64,000 nucleotides of DNA from Orientallactaga sibirica (GCA_036365145.1 JAEOAD010001365.1:5926501-5990500), one strand, 5' to 3'; numbered from the stretch's first letter, positions 22,288 to 33,532 are shown. A program made the numbers and translations. Notes: generated by a model from the letters alone, not told the origin.

Positions 22288-22405
22288 GGTGTCCCCTCAG
22301 TGACTCAGGAAGCTGAAGCAGGAGGATCCCAAGTTCAAAGCCAGCCTGGGTGAGAGTGTGTCCAAGGCCAACCTGAACAACTTAGGGAGATGGGCTCAAA
22401 CTGGA
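22288..22405 (+). mobile_element. Old B1 SINE fragment
   Basis: GAAGCTGAAGCAGGAGGATC, CAAGTTCAAAGCCAGCCTGG and AACTTAGGGAGATGGGCTCA match a diverged forward B1 without its tail. Confidence 0.65.
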
Positions 22406-22778
22406 AAGGATATTTTTAGAAAGGTAGTTGCCCTGCTTGCAAAGGTCCCAGGTGCAGTCCTCACAACACTGTCCCCACCTTACCCCACTGGTCCTCTTCC
22501 ATTCTCCCGCGGCTCCATAGGTAGGCTGACGTAACGTGAGTTCTAATGGGTCAGGTGGGTGTTTCTTATGCCTCTGCATTCTGCTTGGGCTTAGCATAGT
22601 GCCTCCTACTGCTGAGTGACAGCACTCTGGCTCCTTAGTGGCTCTGGGACCTTGTGCTCACTCCCTAAATCACCCAAAGGGTGCGCTCTCTCCTCTCTCT
22701 ATCTTTCTTTGCCTCCTTTCTCCCCTCTGACCCAGCAACAGATCCCTGCCATTGCACAGGGGTTTTAGAGACAAACTA

Positions 22779-23168
22779 GGGGCTGGAGAGATGGCTCAGC
22801 AGTTAAGCGCTTGCCTACAAAGCCTAAGGACCCAGGTTCAATTACCCAGTAGCCACATAAAGCCTGATGCCCAAGATGGCACATGTGTCTGGAGTTCGTT
22901 TGCAGTGGTACAGGCCCTGTGTGTCCATTCTCATTCTCTCTCTCATGTATCTCTCATCTATCTATTTATCTATCTATCTATCATCATCATCTATCTAATC
23001 TGCCCCCCATGTATCTCTCGTCTATCTATCTATTTATCTATCTATCATCATCATCTATCTAATCTGCCCCCCCATGTATCTCTCATCTATCTATCTATCT
23101 ATTTATCTATCATCATCATCTATCTAATCTGCCTCTCTCTCTCTCTCTCTCTCATAAAATAAATACAT
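22779..23168 (+). mobile_element. B2-type SINE with expanded 3' region
   Basis: Normal head (GGGGCTGGAGAGATGGCTCA) and core, but the pyrimidine-rich 3' part has grown by a roughly 65-bp unit repeated three times (starts near 22944, 23008 and 23073), rich in TATC and CATCAT. It ends in CT repeats and ATAAAATAAATA. The 136-codon frame here is entirely this SINE. Confidence 0.85.
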
Positions 23169-23169
23169 A

Positions 23170-23890
23170 AAAATTAAAGACAAACTCCCAGAGCTGAAGG
23201 AAATTCCCTCCCCACTGGGAAGGTGACAAGGAGGTGACATAGTTCAACCCGTTTCTTAAATTACTTACCTTTATCAGCCTATTGAGCAAGCTGGTGTAGG
23301 GTGTATAGAATTGCACACTGGCCCCAGTGTGAACCTCTGCACAAGGGGAATGGCCAGATAGATGACTGGCCCAAGTGGGAGGAAAATGGCTAGACACAGT
23401 TACCATCAAAGCGACAGAAATTCTGTCAAAGCGTCCGGCTCTCTCTTTAAGTATCTCTCACGTATGAAAGAGGGAACATCTGCGGCAGACCCAACAATAT
23501 GTTTTAGCGACGTTTGGGGGATGGAAATTAACATTAACAGGAAGACAGGTTTGTGTTTCTCTGTATTTTCACTTATTAACACGACAATCCCAAGGTGATT
23601 AGCAATTCTGAGCTACGCTGGGCTGCGAGTTTCCATGTGCAGTGTGGAGACATGTGGCATAGGCATTCCCACGTTCTAGCTCAGAGTTTGGGCTTGGGGA
23701 AATTTCAGGAAACCGAATAGCTTTGAAGAGCTTGGATGTTTTTCAGCCTGTGTTTAGACATGAGGAAATGTGTACCAGAGGAAACAGAAATGTCACCGTG
23801 CTACTGTGTTGGCCCCTCACCCATATTGGCTGAATGTGTACAATAAGCTCTATGGAGAGCAGCTGTGAGGACTGGCCCTTGGTATCTGGG
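23170..23890. other. Unassigned sequence, no gene seen
   Basis: Unique sequence of mixed composition. No recognised repeat or conserved frame. Confidence 0.4.
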
Positions 23891-23904
23891 ACAAGCCATT
23901 CATC

Positions 23905-24020
23905 TGTTCATCTACCTGTCCATCCATCCATCCGTCCAGACATCCATCTGTCCCATTTATCCATGTGTCCATCATCTCTCCATCCATTCATCCAGCCATG
24001 TATTCATCTCTTCTTTCATT
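23905..24020 (+). repeat. TCCA-type microsatellite, imperfect
   Basis: Interrupted CATCCATCCATC and CATC-TGTCC repeats. The translated product is a His/Pro/Ser/Ile repeat without coding meaning. Confidence 0.85.
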
Positions 24021-24024
24021 ATCA

Positions 24025-24140
24025 CCAGCTTAGCAATTCTTGAGCGGCCAGTACTGTGCATGACTCTGCTAAGCCCTGTGTCACAGCACTTATCAAATGT
24101 CACACTCACCAGAAGAAGCTCACAGGAGGACAAGCAACCC
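24025..24140 (+). mobile_element. MIR-like ancient SINE fragment
   Basis: TTGAGCGGCCAGTACTGTGC, ATGACTCTGCTAAGCCCTGT and CACTTATCAAATGTCACACTC follow the order of the mammalian MIR core (TGTGCCAGGCACTGTGCTAAGC-like). Diverged, so the call is tentative. Confidence 0.5.
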
Positions 24141-24232
24141 CATCACAAAGGCCATAGTCTTTTCCATATGATGTCTGGCATTTCATTGGAATGTATACCT
24201 CCCCCATCTCCAAGAATCTCTACTGCCATATC

Positions 24233-24430
24233 TTTTATTTTAATATTTTATGGATCTACTTATTTGAGAGAGAGAGACACACACACACACACACAGAGAA
24301 TGGGCACACCAGGGCCTCTAGCTGCTACAAATGAACTCCAGACTCATGCTCCACCTTGTGCATCTGTCTTTATCTGGGTACTGGGGAATCAAGCAAGCAC
24401 CTTCACAGCTGAGCCATCTCTCCAGATCCC
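24233..24430 (-). mobile_element. B2-type SINE with AC microsatellite
   Basis: Reverse-complement copy in which part of the GA tract has become (AC)n at about 24278-24295. Part of the tRNA-like region is deleted before CACCTTCACAGCTGAGCC. Near-identical flanks TACTGCCATATC (24221-24232) and TATTGCCATATC (24431-24442) are the target-site duplication. Confidence 0.85.
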
Positions 24431-24771
24431 TATTGCCATATCATCTTATTGGACTGGTGTGAAGATGGAAAGCCCTTTGAGCTGTGAGTAGCCACATCAG
24501 AGCTCAAGAAGTCACAGCTATGCTGACCACCACCATCATCATATTTACCACCTCCTCCACTTAACGGTCTTGCTGTGAAGCTGGCATCCTGAGGCAACGA
24601 GGCATTGGCAGGGTTGAGTTCTAGCCCTGTCATACTCCACTGCTGGACGTAAAATGCCAGCCTATAGTATTTGAATACAAATGTAAGGAAGAAGGCCAGA
24701 AGGTGGATGGCTGGAGCCTCTAAACCCTGGGACTGCTCTGAGCACCAAGTAACATAAAATTACTATATAAC

Positions 24772-24852
24772 GCTGTCTGTCTGTCTGTCTATCTATCATC
24801 TATCTATCCATCTATCCATCTCTCTATCATCTATCTATCTTCTACCTATTTA
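24772..24852 (+). repeat. CTGT/CTAT microsatellite
   Basis: (CTGT)n passing into CTAT and CATC repeats, ending at the tail of the adjacent reverse SINE. Confidence 0.85.
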
Positions 24853-24856
24853 TTTT

Positions 24857-24894
24857 TTAACAATATTTTATTTATTTATTTATTTGAAAGAAAG

Positions 24895-24939
<45 letters not shown>

Positions 24940-25100
24940 GGGAGAGAATGGGCATTCCAAAGCATCCAGCCACTGCAAACAAACTCAAGAAGCATGCTCC
25001 CTCTTCTGCATCTGGCTTACATGGGTCCTGGAGAATAGAACCGGGATCCTTTGGCTTGGCAGGCAAACGCCTTAACCACTAAGCAATCTCTCCACCCCTA
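24857..25100 (-). mobile_element. B2-type SINE, short form
   Basis: TTTATTTATTTATTTG tail, a long GA tract (24897-24946), then GGCATTCCAAAGCATCCAGC and a terminal AAGCAATCTCTCCACCCC. Confidence 0.85.
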
Positions 25101-25104
25101 TCTA

Positions 25105-25240
25105 TTTTTGACATAGAGTCCCACTACTTAGCCAGGTTAGTTTAGAACTCACTATGTAACCCCAAACTGGCCTCCAACTCACCATCCCCCCACTTCAGCC
25201 TCCCAAGAGAAGTAGACCATCATAACTGGCTTATCTAGAT
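25105..25240 (-). mobile_element. Old B1 SINE, reverse
   Basis: ACTTAGCCAGGTTAGTTTAG, AACTCACTATGTAACCCC, TTCAGCCTCCCAAGAG and ATCATAACTGGC fit a diverged reverse B1. Confidence 0.7.
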
Positions 25241-25516
25241 AGAACTTCAGTAGGCAGAACAATGACGTGTCAGTATTTCAAACTATTTTTACTCCCTAAC
25301 ACCCAGAAGCTGTGACTTACCTCACATGACATAAGAATGCAGATTACCCTATGCGGAAAATCCAAGTTAGGCATCTTGTGAGTAGCTTTCCTGGGATTAT
25401 CTGGATGAGCCCTAAATGTTACCATATGCAGCCTCAAAGGAGAGAAGCAGAAGTGAGCGAACTCAGACCCATGCAAGGGGAGGTGGTGTAAAGACAGATC
25501 AGAGCACAGGATGGCG

Positions 25517-25610
25517 GGGCTGGGGAGACAGCTCAGTGGTTAAGAGTAACACTTTGCAAGTGTCAGGGCCTAGCTTCAATCCCCAGCTCTCATGTAAAAA
25601 TCCAGGCATG
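25517..25610 (+). mobile_element. tRNA-derived SINE head, partial
   Basis: GGGGCTGGGGAGACAGCTCA, GTGGTTAAGAGTAACACTTT and CTTCAATCCCCAGCTCTCAT form a B2-like tRNA-related head without the 3' half. It is cut by the following SINE. Confidence 0.7.
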
Positions 25611-25822
25611 GGGGCTGGAGAGGGCTGAGCGGTTAAGGTGTTTGCCTGCAAAGCCAAAGGACCTCGGTTCTATAAGCCAGACGCACAAGGGGCACATGCA
25701 TCTGGACCTTGTTTGCAGTGGCTGGAAGCCCTGGCGTGCTCATTCTCTCTCTCTTTTTCTCTCTCTGCCTCTTTCTCTCTCTCAAATAAATAAATAAATA
25801 AAAATAAAAGTATTAAAAAAAC
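25611..25822 (+). mobile_element. B2-type SINE, short form
   Basis: GGGGCTGGAGAGGGCTGAGC head, core CACAAGGGGCACATGCATC, CT tract and (AAAT)n tail. Part of the B-box region is deleted (TCGGTTCTATAAGCC). Confidence 0.85.
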
Positions 25823-25844
25823 AACCCAGGCATGGCTGCTCATG

Positions 25845-26172
25845 CCCAGTGTTGTAGCTGCAATAAACACCCGACCAGAAGCAGCTTACAGGAGGAAAGG
25901 CCTCGCTGTGGGCTCACAGTCCTCAGGGGAAGCTTCATCATGGCAGGAGAGGCTGGCTCACTCCCTCACACATCCGCAGCAGGGACAGCAGCCAACGTGA
26001 GCTGACTCTGAATATACGGGGCCGCATCCTCCCTCCCCCAGGTCCAGCTCTGGTGACACCCTGCTCCAGCAGGGCCCAATCTCCCAAACGCTCTGCTAGG
26101 TGGAGACTCATCATAAGGGAGCTTTGTCACCAACACCTGACGCTATGGGGACAGCACACTAAGAACCACCAC
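25845..26172 (-). mobile_element. LTR-like interspersed repeat
   Basis: Motifs CAGAAGCAGCTTACAGGAGG, GGGGAAGCTTCATCATGGC, CCTGCTCCAGCAGGGC and a terminal CCTGACGCTATGGGGACAG match the copy at 49.65 kb closely. These two may form a subfamily. Confidence 0.55.
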
Positions 26173-26199
26173 GTCTGCTAACCCCAGAACTGAGGGAGG

Positions 26200-26450
26200 G
26201 AGGCAGGGAGATGGCGGGGGCTCTCTGGTCTCTGTCAGCGTAACTGAAAAGTGGGGAGACCCAAGTGTAGGGAGAGAATCTATCTCAGGGAAATAAGGCA
26301 GAAGACCAACCGAGAAGGACACGCAACATCTTTCTTTCCCATCTCCCAATACCTGTACAGGGAGCATACATCTGCATGGGTACATGTGCATACGATATAT
26401 GTGTACACACATAAGCGTGTAAACCTCACATACTACACCCCCAATATCAG
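26200..26450 (+). mobile_element. Old rodent SINE-like remnant with GT/CA-rich end
   Basis: GAGAGAATCTATCTCAGGGA, AATAAGGCAGAAGACC and a following region rich in CATGTGCATACG parallel the segment at 29585-29720. Both probably derive from one old rodent SINE composite with a CA-rich tail. Confidence 0.45.
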
Positions 26451-26537
26451 AGAGTAGGATGATGCTGTGTGGCACTCCATTTTGAGTTGCTATAACAAAT
26501 TACCTGAAGCTGGGTAAGTTCATCAAAAGAGAGATTT

Positions 26538-26747
26538 AGGGCTGGAGAGATGGCTCAGTGATTAGGGCGCTGGCCTGCAAAGCTAAAGACCCAGGTTCAA
26601 TTCCCCAGTTCGCACATAAAGCAGATACACAGGGTGGCACATGCTTCTGGACTTTGTTTGCAGTGGCTGGAGGCCCTAGCACACCCATTCTCTCTATCTG
26701 CCTCTCTCTCTCTTCAATAAATAAATAATTTTTTTTAAGAAAAAGAG
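26538..26747 (+). mobile_element. B2-type SINE, short form
   Basis: GGGCTGGAGAGATGGCTCAG head, GTTCAATTCCCCAGT, core GGGTGGCACATGCTTCTGG, tail AATAAATAAATAATTTTTTT. Confidence 0.9.
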
Positions 26748-26749
26748 GT

Positions 26750-28440
26750 CCATTAGGGATCGTCACTGTGTAGATACAAGGCCAAAGAGGCGAATCTAGT
26801 GATGGCCTTTATGCCGGTAGAGAGCTAACACAGAATCATATGGATAGAGACAAAGAGTGTGCATGTGTGGGTCATGTTCTGTAGACTCTCTTCTTAGAAA
26901 GCCTCGGCTGTTTACTCACAGGGCAATCACAAGGCACACCCAAAAGACCTCTAGTCTTAATCCCCTTGCAAAGACACCACTTAAGTTTCACAAAGGGAGT
27001 GGGGGGCATCTAGCGGTATGGCTCAGTGGTCCCCTCAAAATTCATATTGGGAATTAAATTTCAGCCCATGAATCACATTTAAGCTAGAGCATTAAGTGTC
27101 TAGCAAAGAGAGTCCTGGAGTTCTTAAACCCCCACATCATGTCAACAGAGGTCATATTTTGGCAGCAGAGTGGAACAACCCTGCTGGTCCCAAGTGCCAG
27201 GGGCTGTAGGAGATGCGTGGAAGATTTTCAGTCCCGCTATAAGGAACAGTGAAGGCCCTGCTTCAAAGCATACCCGCCCTGCCCTGCATGTCTACACAGG
27301 CACCAGCCTCTGTGCTCCCATTCCTTTCTGACCCCATTAATAGAAGCACACGAGGGGCCCAGGGTGGTTGGGGGGGGATATGGTGAGGGTGACTTTAATC
27401 TTCCTTGGATTATATAAACTGTAATCATTACCACACTGGCCCAGGAGGAGGCACAAGCCTCCTTGGTGTGAGATGCCCTCTCTCTCTCTCTCTCTTTCTG
27501 TGGTGCTATGGCCTTTGGGAACTGTAAATACTGGGGGTCAGAGGGCGTAGTGGGGGTTGTACCCTATAGGTAGGAGAGCTTTTATTTCAGGCTAGAGAGA
27601 AAGAGATGCAATGAATTAGAAAGAAAATAGAGCTTTCCCAATCTCTAGGTTAGAATTCCGAGGACATTGGACGGGTGATTGTAGGGTGTCAAGCATGAGG
27701 CAGAGGCACAGCAGAAGCTACTGGGGTGCCAAGTCCAGAACCCCACAATGACCAAGAGGTCCTGGGGCCCTGACAGGGAGATCTGATGTCCTGGCCTGAG
27801 GGTAGCTGAGAAAAGAGAGGGAGCTCAACATGTCCCTGGAAGTCATACCTAACAGCTCTTGTAATGGAGTCAGCTGGCACCCGTCAGGAGCTGAAACTTC
27901 AAATTCGATCTGGTCAGTGTGGTCAGGCGCTGCCAAGGGGACTTGGAGCTGGACTTGGATGGCCATGGGAGCTGTCTCCATCAATGATGCGAACAGACGC
28001 TGAGCTGAGTGGGTGTGACAGCCGCCAGCGCTGCTCAAGGATCAGAAGGCGGGGAGCCCCAAGGGTCCCTGCCAAGGGCAGCCTACTCTGGGTTGGGCAC
28101 ACCACACCTGGGGCCTCCCTGGTGCCCTGCCTTTCCCTGCAAGGCATCTCCATCTCCCAGGACGGTATGAACACTGTCTCAGGATACCATTTTGAGGAGC
28201 CCTCTGGCTTTGACCTGAGCCTTGGGGAGGGACACGTTTCAGTTTAAATCTTGACTGTCACATTTCCTCATGGACATGGCTTGTCTCCTGCCCAACCCTG
28301 TTTCCCAAGCTAGAAGACATAAATAATAATAACCCCCCCCCCCAAGAGCCAGGAGCTCGATTATTCTGGGATAGTCCTTACTGGCTCCAGCTTAGAGTCC
28401 CACCTGCCCCGGGGAGCCTCCCATGGCCATTACTGCTTAC
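26750..28440. other. Mostly unique sequence, no gene seen
   Basis: Mixed to GC-rich sequence with a CT run at 27476-27497 and a C-run at 28334-28343. No SINE for about 1.7 kb, which is long for this window. The open frames of 106 and 127 codons overlap on opposite strands, carry no recognisable domain and are not convincing exons. Confidence 0.4.
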
Positions 28441-28533
28441 CAATTACTGAATGGTTCATTTGACACAGATTTTGTAAGCACTCGTCATGGCTCTGGCATC
28501 AAGGATAGTGCCTGGGAACAACAACAAAGATGT

Positions 28534-28752
28534 GGGGGCTGGAGAGATGGCTTAGTGGTTAAGCACTTGCCTATGAAGCCTAAGGACCCCGGTTCGAGGT
28601 TTGATTTCCCCAGGACCCACGTAAGCCAGAGGCACAAGGAGGTGCATGCATCTTGCAGTGGCTGAGGGCCCTGGTGCACCTAGTCTCTCTCTCTCTCTAC
28701 CTCTTTCTCTGTCTGTCTGTCTGTTACTAATTAATAAATAAAAAATAAAACA
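28534..28752 (+). mobile_element. B2-type SINE, short form
   Basis: GGGGCTGGAGAGATGGCTTA head, a small duplication around the B-box (GGTTCGAGGTTTGATTTCCC), core CACAAGGAGGTGCATGCATC, then CT and TGTC repeats and an A-rich tail. Confidence 0.9.
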
Positions 28753-29014
28753 TGTGACTTTGGCCCCCAGAGACTGTATATTTTCATGGGGAAGGATGGA
28801 TCCCCAAAACAGATCTGGAACTTGCAGAGATGAGTCACACCCCTACCGGAAGTAAAAAGGACTAGGAAAGAAATTGGCACCGCAAGGCAGGTCCTCTGCC
28901 AGCGGCATCCCGCACCCACTGAAGGATGATGCACTGCTCTCTTGTTCCTGCATGGCATGGGGTCCCCAGGCTCATGCAGCCTCACACAGAAGCCTCACGA
29001 GTAGTCAGGGACTC

Positions 29015-29143
29015 CTTTTTTGTGTGTGTGGGGGTTCAAGGTAGGGTCTCACTCTAGCCCAGGTTGACCTGGAATTCACTATGTAGTCTCAGGATGGCCT
29101 CGAACTCACTGCGATTCAAGGCATGTGCCACGATGTCTGGCTT
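29015..29143 (-). mobile_element. B1 SINE, reverse, internally deleted
   Basis: GGTAGGGTCTCACTCTAGCC, TGACCTGGAATTCACTATG and GTAGTCTCAGGATGGCCTCG are well preserved. The segment with the TGCCTCCCGAGTGCTGGG equivalent is missing. Confidence 0.85.
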
Positions 29144-29155
29144 AGGGACTCTTTT

Positions 29156-29397
29156 CTTTTTTTTTAATTTGAGAGAGACACAGAGAGAGAAAGACAGACA
29201 GAGAGAATGGGAGCACCAGGGCCTCTCAGCCACTGTGGAAGAACTCCAGACACATGCGCCCCCTTGTGCACATGTGCAACATTGCTTGCTTGCGTCACTT
29301 TTTTTTGCGTCTGGCTAAACGTGGGACCTGGAGATCAAATGGGTGTTCCTAGGCTTCACAGGCAGGTGCCTTAACTGCTAAGCCATCTCTCCAGCCC
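29156..29397 (-). mobile_element. B2-type SINE, long form, CTCF-like motif
   Basis: Complete long-form element flanked by AGGGACTCTTTT at 29144-29155 and 29398-29409, a clear target-site duplication into the end of the B1. The minus strand at 29255-29271 reads CACAAGGGGGCGCATG, a good but not perfect CTCF-like core. Confidence 0.9.
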
Positions 29398-29424
29398 AGG
29401 GACTCTTTTTTCTAGACATAACTA

Positions 29425-29755
29425 AATTAAGATCTGGAGAGAAAACTCAGCGATGAAGAGTGCTTGCTGTGCTTGCTCCTCAACACTCACATAAAAGCCG
29501 GGTGTGCCTGTACCCCTAGTGCTCAGGGGGTACAGAGACAAAAGGATCGCTCGAGCTCCCTGGCCAACCAGTCTAACCCATATATGGGGAGCTCCAGGTT
29601 CGGTGAGAGAATCTTTCTCAAGGAAATAAAGTGGAAGCATTATAGAGGGCATCCTCTGGCCTTATGTGCATGTATACATGTGCACACTGGAACACAAATG
29701 TATACACACGTGTATTCACCCACACGCACACGTACCCACACACTCTAATAGTACA
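29425..29755 (+). mobile_element. Old composite SINE with CA-rich tail
   Basis: A tRNA-like head remnant (CTGGAGAGAAAACTCAGCG) is followed by a B1-like piece (GTACCCCTAGTGCTCAGGGG, CTCCAGGTTCGGTGAGAG) and a CACACACG-rich end at 29700-29755. The pattern resembles rodent B4-type composites. Confidence 0.5.
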
Positions 29756-30054
29756 CCCACACACAAAAGATGTGGGGAAGGAACAGTTCCTGGTGTGGGA
29801 GTGGTCTTGGCAGAATGAGGGAAATGAGGTGGGGCCCAAAAAGCAGGAAGGGCAGAGCATGTGGTCTTAGAGCCCATGGGAAGTGATGTACCCCAGTACC
29901 CTTCAGACCTGTAAGCTGGGCTGTCATGGTCTGATCGTGCTATAAAAGCCACATCTCCTCACTGGTACCCACACTACCATCAGCTCCTGGGAGCCCAGAA
30001 GGGCTTCTTGCCTCCCACTCTTCCCAAACCCAAGTCATTTTTAGAAATGTTTAA

Positions 30055-30235
30055 ATGGAGGCATACGACGCCTACAGGAATCCGTCACGTGAAAGCATCA
30101 TGGTCCACTTAGCCACTCTGGCAGTGATGGACACTTGGCTCGCTCCCACTTTGGGGCAATTATATGTGGTACTGCTGGTGGCATATGTACATGTTTCTGG
30201 AGGGTTTGTTGCTGAGGCGTGGAGAGCGTGCAGAG
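30055..30235 (+). mobile_element. Old L1M-like fragment
   Basis: TGATGGACACTTGGCTCGCT, CCCACTTTGGGGCAATTATA and GGCATATGTACATGTTTCTG recall the old L1 segment of type 'TTGATGGACATTTGGGTTG'. The 119-codon frame overlapping it has no recognised domain. Confidence 0.45.
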
Positions 30236-30239
30236 TGGG

Positions 30240-31755
30240 TAATGCAAGATGCAGGAGCCAGAGCCCTGCGGTCCATATTCTCCGCTGTCACCGCCCGCCA
30301 CCTTCTGGCCTGGTCAGTTTGCTGTCACATTGCATGGCGGTGTCTGGCTGTGGTTTCAATTGTACTGTACTGACGACTAACGAGTCGGAGCGGTTTCTCA
30401 AGACTTCCTTGTGACTTGGAAATCCACTTCGTACTACATTTTTCATTTGGGTTGTTTCTCACAGACTCAGGACTTCTGCTCAGACTCTGTTCTCCAAAGT
30501 CACCTGTGACAGCGAGAAACTGGGCTATCAGTGATGACAGATGTGGCCACTCCCCCCAGTCCTCCCTCCACCTCCCGATAGGGTCTGCTGGCATCTAGAG
30601 AATTCCTGGTGGCAGTGGGGTGGTGAGTGCAGGCAGGGCCTGTTCCCTGGAATGAGCTGTCATCACCACCAGGACTTACCTGCCTGTGTCATCTGTCGGG
30701 AAATCCAGTCTTCGTTGTGGCCCATGTGAGCAGATGCACAGTGGCCTGAGCCCAGGAGGTGGCCTCTTCCTTCACCAGCCCACACAGAGCTTTCCCAGAA
30801 AAGCAAGGCACGCCCGCTCATAGTGGTCGTCTTCCTTGGTCCCGACTGGGCCTCCTCTCACCTTGTAGAGGAAAGATCATTGGTGCCACGCGGTGTCTCC
30901 ATCTTCCGGATTCCCAAATGAGAGGCGCCTAGGGTGGGCACATTCTCGGATTTCTAGAGAGACCAGTGCCCTCTATGCTCAGGGTCAAACGGGAAAAGGA
31001 AAGATGCTAACTGAGTACTGCCCTGCTGGGGTCACAGACATTTGACTGGCCACCTCCACTCAAAGCCTGAAGAGCCCCCACATGTCCAGTGTCCAGTGTC
31101 CGTGGCTCTCTAGCCCTTCGTGCACACATCAGGGCTCCTCCCCAGGCTGTGTCCTCTTTCCTGCTGACCCGGCCAAGGAGGGAGCTGGTGCCCACTCTGG
31201 GTTCTGGGATGCTCACGTAACCCTGACCACCGAGCTCCACTTGTTCTGAGAGCTGCACAGAAAGACAGTATTTTCAGGGAGGGCCATTTTCAGGGAGGGC
31301 CAGAACCCATGGTTCTGCCTAATGTGTTCAGACCCCTACAGCAACCTGGGAAGGGTGGTTTAAGCTTGTATCATGCATAGAGACATTTGCTTTGGTGACA
31401 TTTATGCATATAACATTTAACACTTAAAGACAGTCTCTCTCTCCCTCTCTCTCTCCTTACAAAACACCTGGGGTTGAGAGTAGTTTCTCTAGTCATGAAG
31501 CCAACCTTTTGTGTGACTGACTGTGGGCCTTTTGGGACCATGGCCTGTTATGAGGAACTGGCACACTGTCTAGTGGCTTCATCCAGGGTGTGGTGAGACA
31601 CAGACTCATTTCCATTCCCCCTGTCCATCATGCCCCCTGGGAAGCCCGGCCTAGGACCGACCATACTTCACACTTTGACTTGTTGCCTTGGCTCATAGTC
31701 AGAGGAGTCAGGCCCAGGACATCCTGCTCCTGATAAAAAAAAAAAAAAAAATGAA
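30240..31755. other. Unassigned sequence, no gene seen
   Basis: GC-moderate unique sequence for about 1.5 kb, with a CT run at 31433-31455. No conserved frame with splice signals was recognised. A locally duplicated word TTTTCAGGGAGGGCC occurs at 31272 and 31289. Confidence 0.4.
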
Positions 31756-31760
31756 AGCCA

Positions 31761-31987
31761 GGGGCTGGAGAGATGGCTTAGCAGTTAAGGCATTTGCCTG
31801 CAAAGCCAAAGGACCTTGGTTTGATTCTCCAATACCCACGTAAGCCAGATGCACAAGGTGGTGCATGCCTCTGGAGTTTGTTTGCAGCGGCTTGGAAGCC
31901 CTTGTGTGCTCATTCCCTCTCTCTCTCTTTCTTACTCACTCTGCCTCTTTCCCTCTCTCAAATAAATAAATAAAAAATAAAATATTA
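31761..31987 (+). mobile_element. B2-type SINE, short form (first of a pair)
   Basis: GGGGCTGGAGAGATGGCTTA head preceded by an A-run, B-box GTTTGATTCTCCAAT, core CACAAGGTGGTGCATGCC, tail AAATAAATAAATAAAAAATAAAA. The next copy inserted in its tail. Confidence 0.9.
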
Positions 31988-32226
31988 GGGGCTGGAGAGA
32001 TGGCTTAGTGGTTAAGGTGTTTGCCTGCAAAGCCAAAGGATCCCAGTTTGATTTTCCAGGACCCATGTAAGCCAGATACACAAGTGGTACATGCATCTGG
32101 AGTTTGTTTGCAGTAGCTAGAGGCCCTGGCACACCCATTCTCTCTCTCTCTCTTTCTCTGCCTTTTTCTCTCTCTTAAATAAGTAAATAAATAGAAATAC
32201 ATTTAAAAAATAAAATATTTTTTTAA
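31988..32226 (+). mobile_element. B2-type SINE, short form (second of a pair)
   Basis: Same orientation, starting GGGGCTGGAGAGATGGCTTA at the end of the previous tail. Insertion into an A-rich SINE tail is the expected preference of L1-driven retroposition. Confidence 0.9.
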
Positions 32227-32369
32227 AGTTTTGAAAAAATAAAAGGAAAGCCAGAATGCACACTGGAGATGTGTGGCTGTAATAGCTGGATACCGGCTTC
32301 TCTGCAGAAGACTTGAGCTCATCCTACCCACTTCCTCCCCTGGCCTCCTCTTGACTGTCTCCAGGCTGC

Positions 32370-32900
32370 TCTCCCCTGGGTTAGCCAGGCTTCCATTGCT
32401 GTGATCAAGTGCCTGGTGAAACAACTTAAAAGAGGAGAGCATCCTCTGGGCTCATGGTTTCAGAGGTGTCAGTCCCATTTGGTAAGCTATTGCTTTTAGG
32501 CCCGTAGCAACACAGAAACAGCACCACAGAATCATGTGGTAGAGGAAACCTATTCACTGGTGATGTTCATAAGGTGGCCCGGAAGGAGACAGACAATGAT
32601 AAGGAGGAGGAGCAAGAGAAAGAGAAGAAAGAAGGAAGGAGGGAGTAAGGGATAGAAAAGGGCCAGCACAAGATATACCCCTTAAAATCACACCCCTAAG
32701 TGAACCACTTTCTCCATACAGGCTTGGCCTCCTGAAGACAGATACAGTGATGAAGTCATAAGAAGCAAAGCTGGATCCCTCCCCATCCAGTCACCTCTTA
32801 GTAGCACCACCTGCCTGCCACACATGGAACTTGCTTGGGATCAGTCCATGATCCAAACCATCATAACCCTCCTGCCTGCGTGTCACCAAGGAATGGAGGG
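32370..32900 (-). mobile_element. LTR-like interspersed repeat, diverged
   Basis: GCTTCCATTGCTGTGATCAA, AAAAGAGGAGAGCATCCTC, TTCACTGGTGATGTTCATAAG and a terminal GATCCAAACCATCATAACC match the minus-oriented family layout. It also contains a purine-rich run (32590-32660). Confidence 0.45.
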
Positions 32901-33117
32901 TGGGGGGGGTTATGACTGTCCTAAACAACAAATCAGGCATAGAATCTTCTAATTCATTCACTAATTTGTTCCACAAAAAGCTGGTGCAGATTCTATTCTT
33001 ACAGAGAAGATAGATATACAAATCGATAGGTGGATAAATAAGAAAGTAAAACAAATGCATTAGCTAAAAAAAAAAAAAAAACACTCTGGGGACAAAATAA
33101 ACTGATATATTTCATCT

Positions 33118-33370
33118 TAGGTGTCAGTATGGCTGGGCTTTGGGGTGCCTAGATGTTTGGTCAAATTCTAATTCCGCATGTGCTCATGGGGGTGTTTATG
33201 GACGAGACTGGCATTGGAACTTGGTGGATTGAGTGAGGCAGAGTACTCCCACCAATGGAAATGGACTTTAAGCAGTCCACTGAAGACCTGAATGGAACAA
33301 AAAGGCAGGATATCCCGCCAGGAAAAAGAATTCCTCCTGCCGGACTGACTTAGGTGGGGCATTCCTCGAC
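33118..33370 (+). mobile_element. Ancient eutherian repeat
   Basis: The series GGCTGGGCTTTGGGGTGCC, TAGATGTTTGGTCAAATTC, GGCATTGGAACTTGGTGGAT, GACCTGAATGGAACAAAAAG and TTCCTCCTGCCGGACTGAC has a counterpart in a common human interspersed repeat that I recognise by its text. I cannot name the family with certainty. Confidence 0.55.
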
Positions 33371-33444
33371 CCTGAACGTCTCTTCTTATAGAATGTTTAT
33401 TTGTTTATTTATTTATAAAGATGGACTTTTTCTTGCAATATGTT

Positions 33445-33532
33445 TTTTTTTTTTATTTGAGAGGAAGACAAAGAGGCAGATAGAGAAAGAGCGAATGGGT
33501 GCAACAGGGCCTCTAGCCATTGCAAATGCTAT
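33445..33532 (-). mobile_element. B2-type SINE fragment
   Basis: Tail, GA-rich segment and CAGGGCCTCTAGCCATTGCA; the tRNA-like half is missing. Confidence 0.8.

Noticed and set aside
23834..24491. Plus-strand open frame of 208 codons
   Set aside because: It runs through a TCCA microsatellite, a MIR-like fragment and a reverse SINE with a CA tract; no coding signature.
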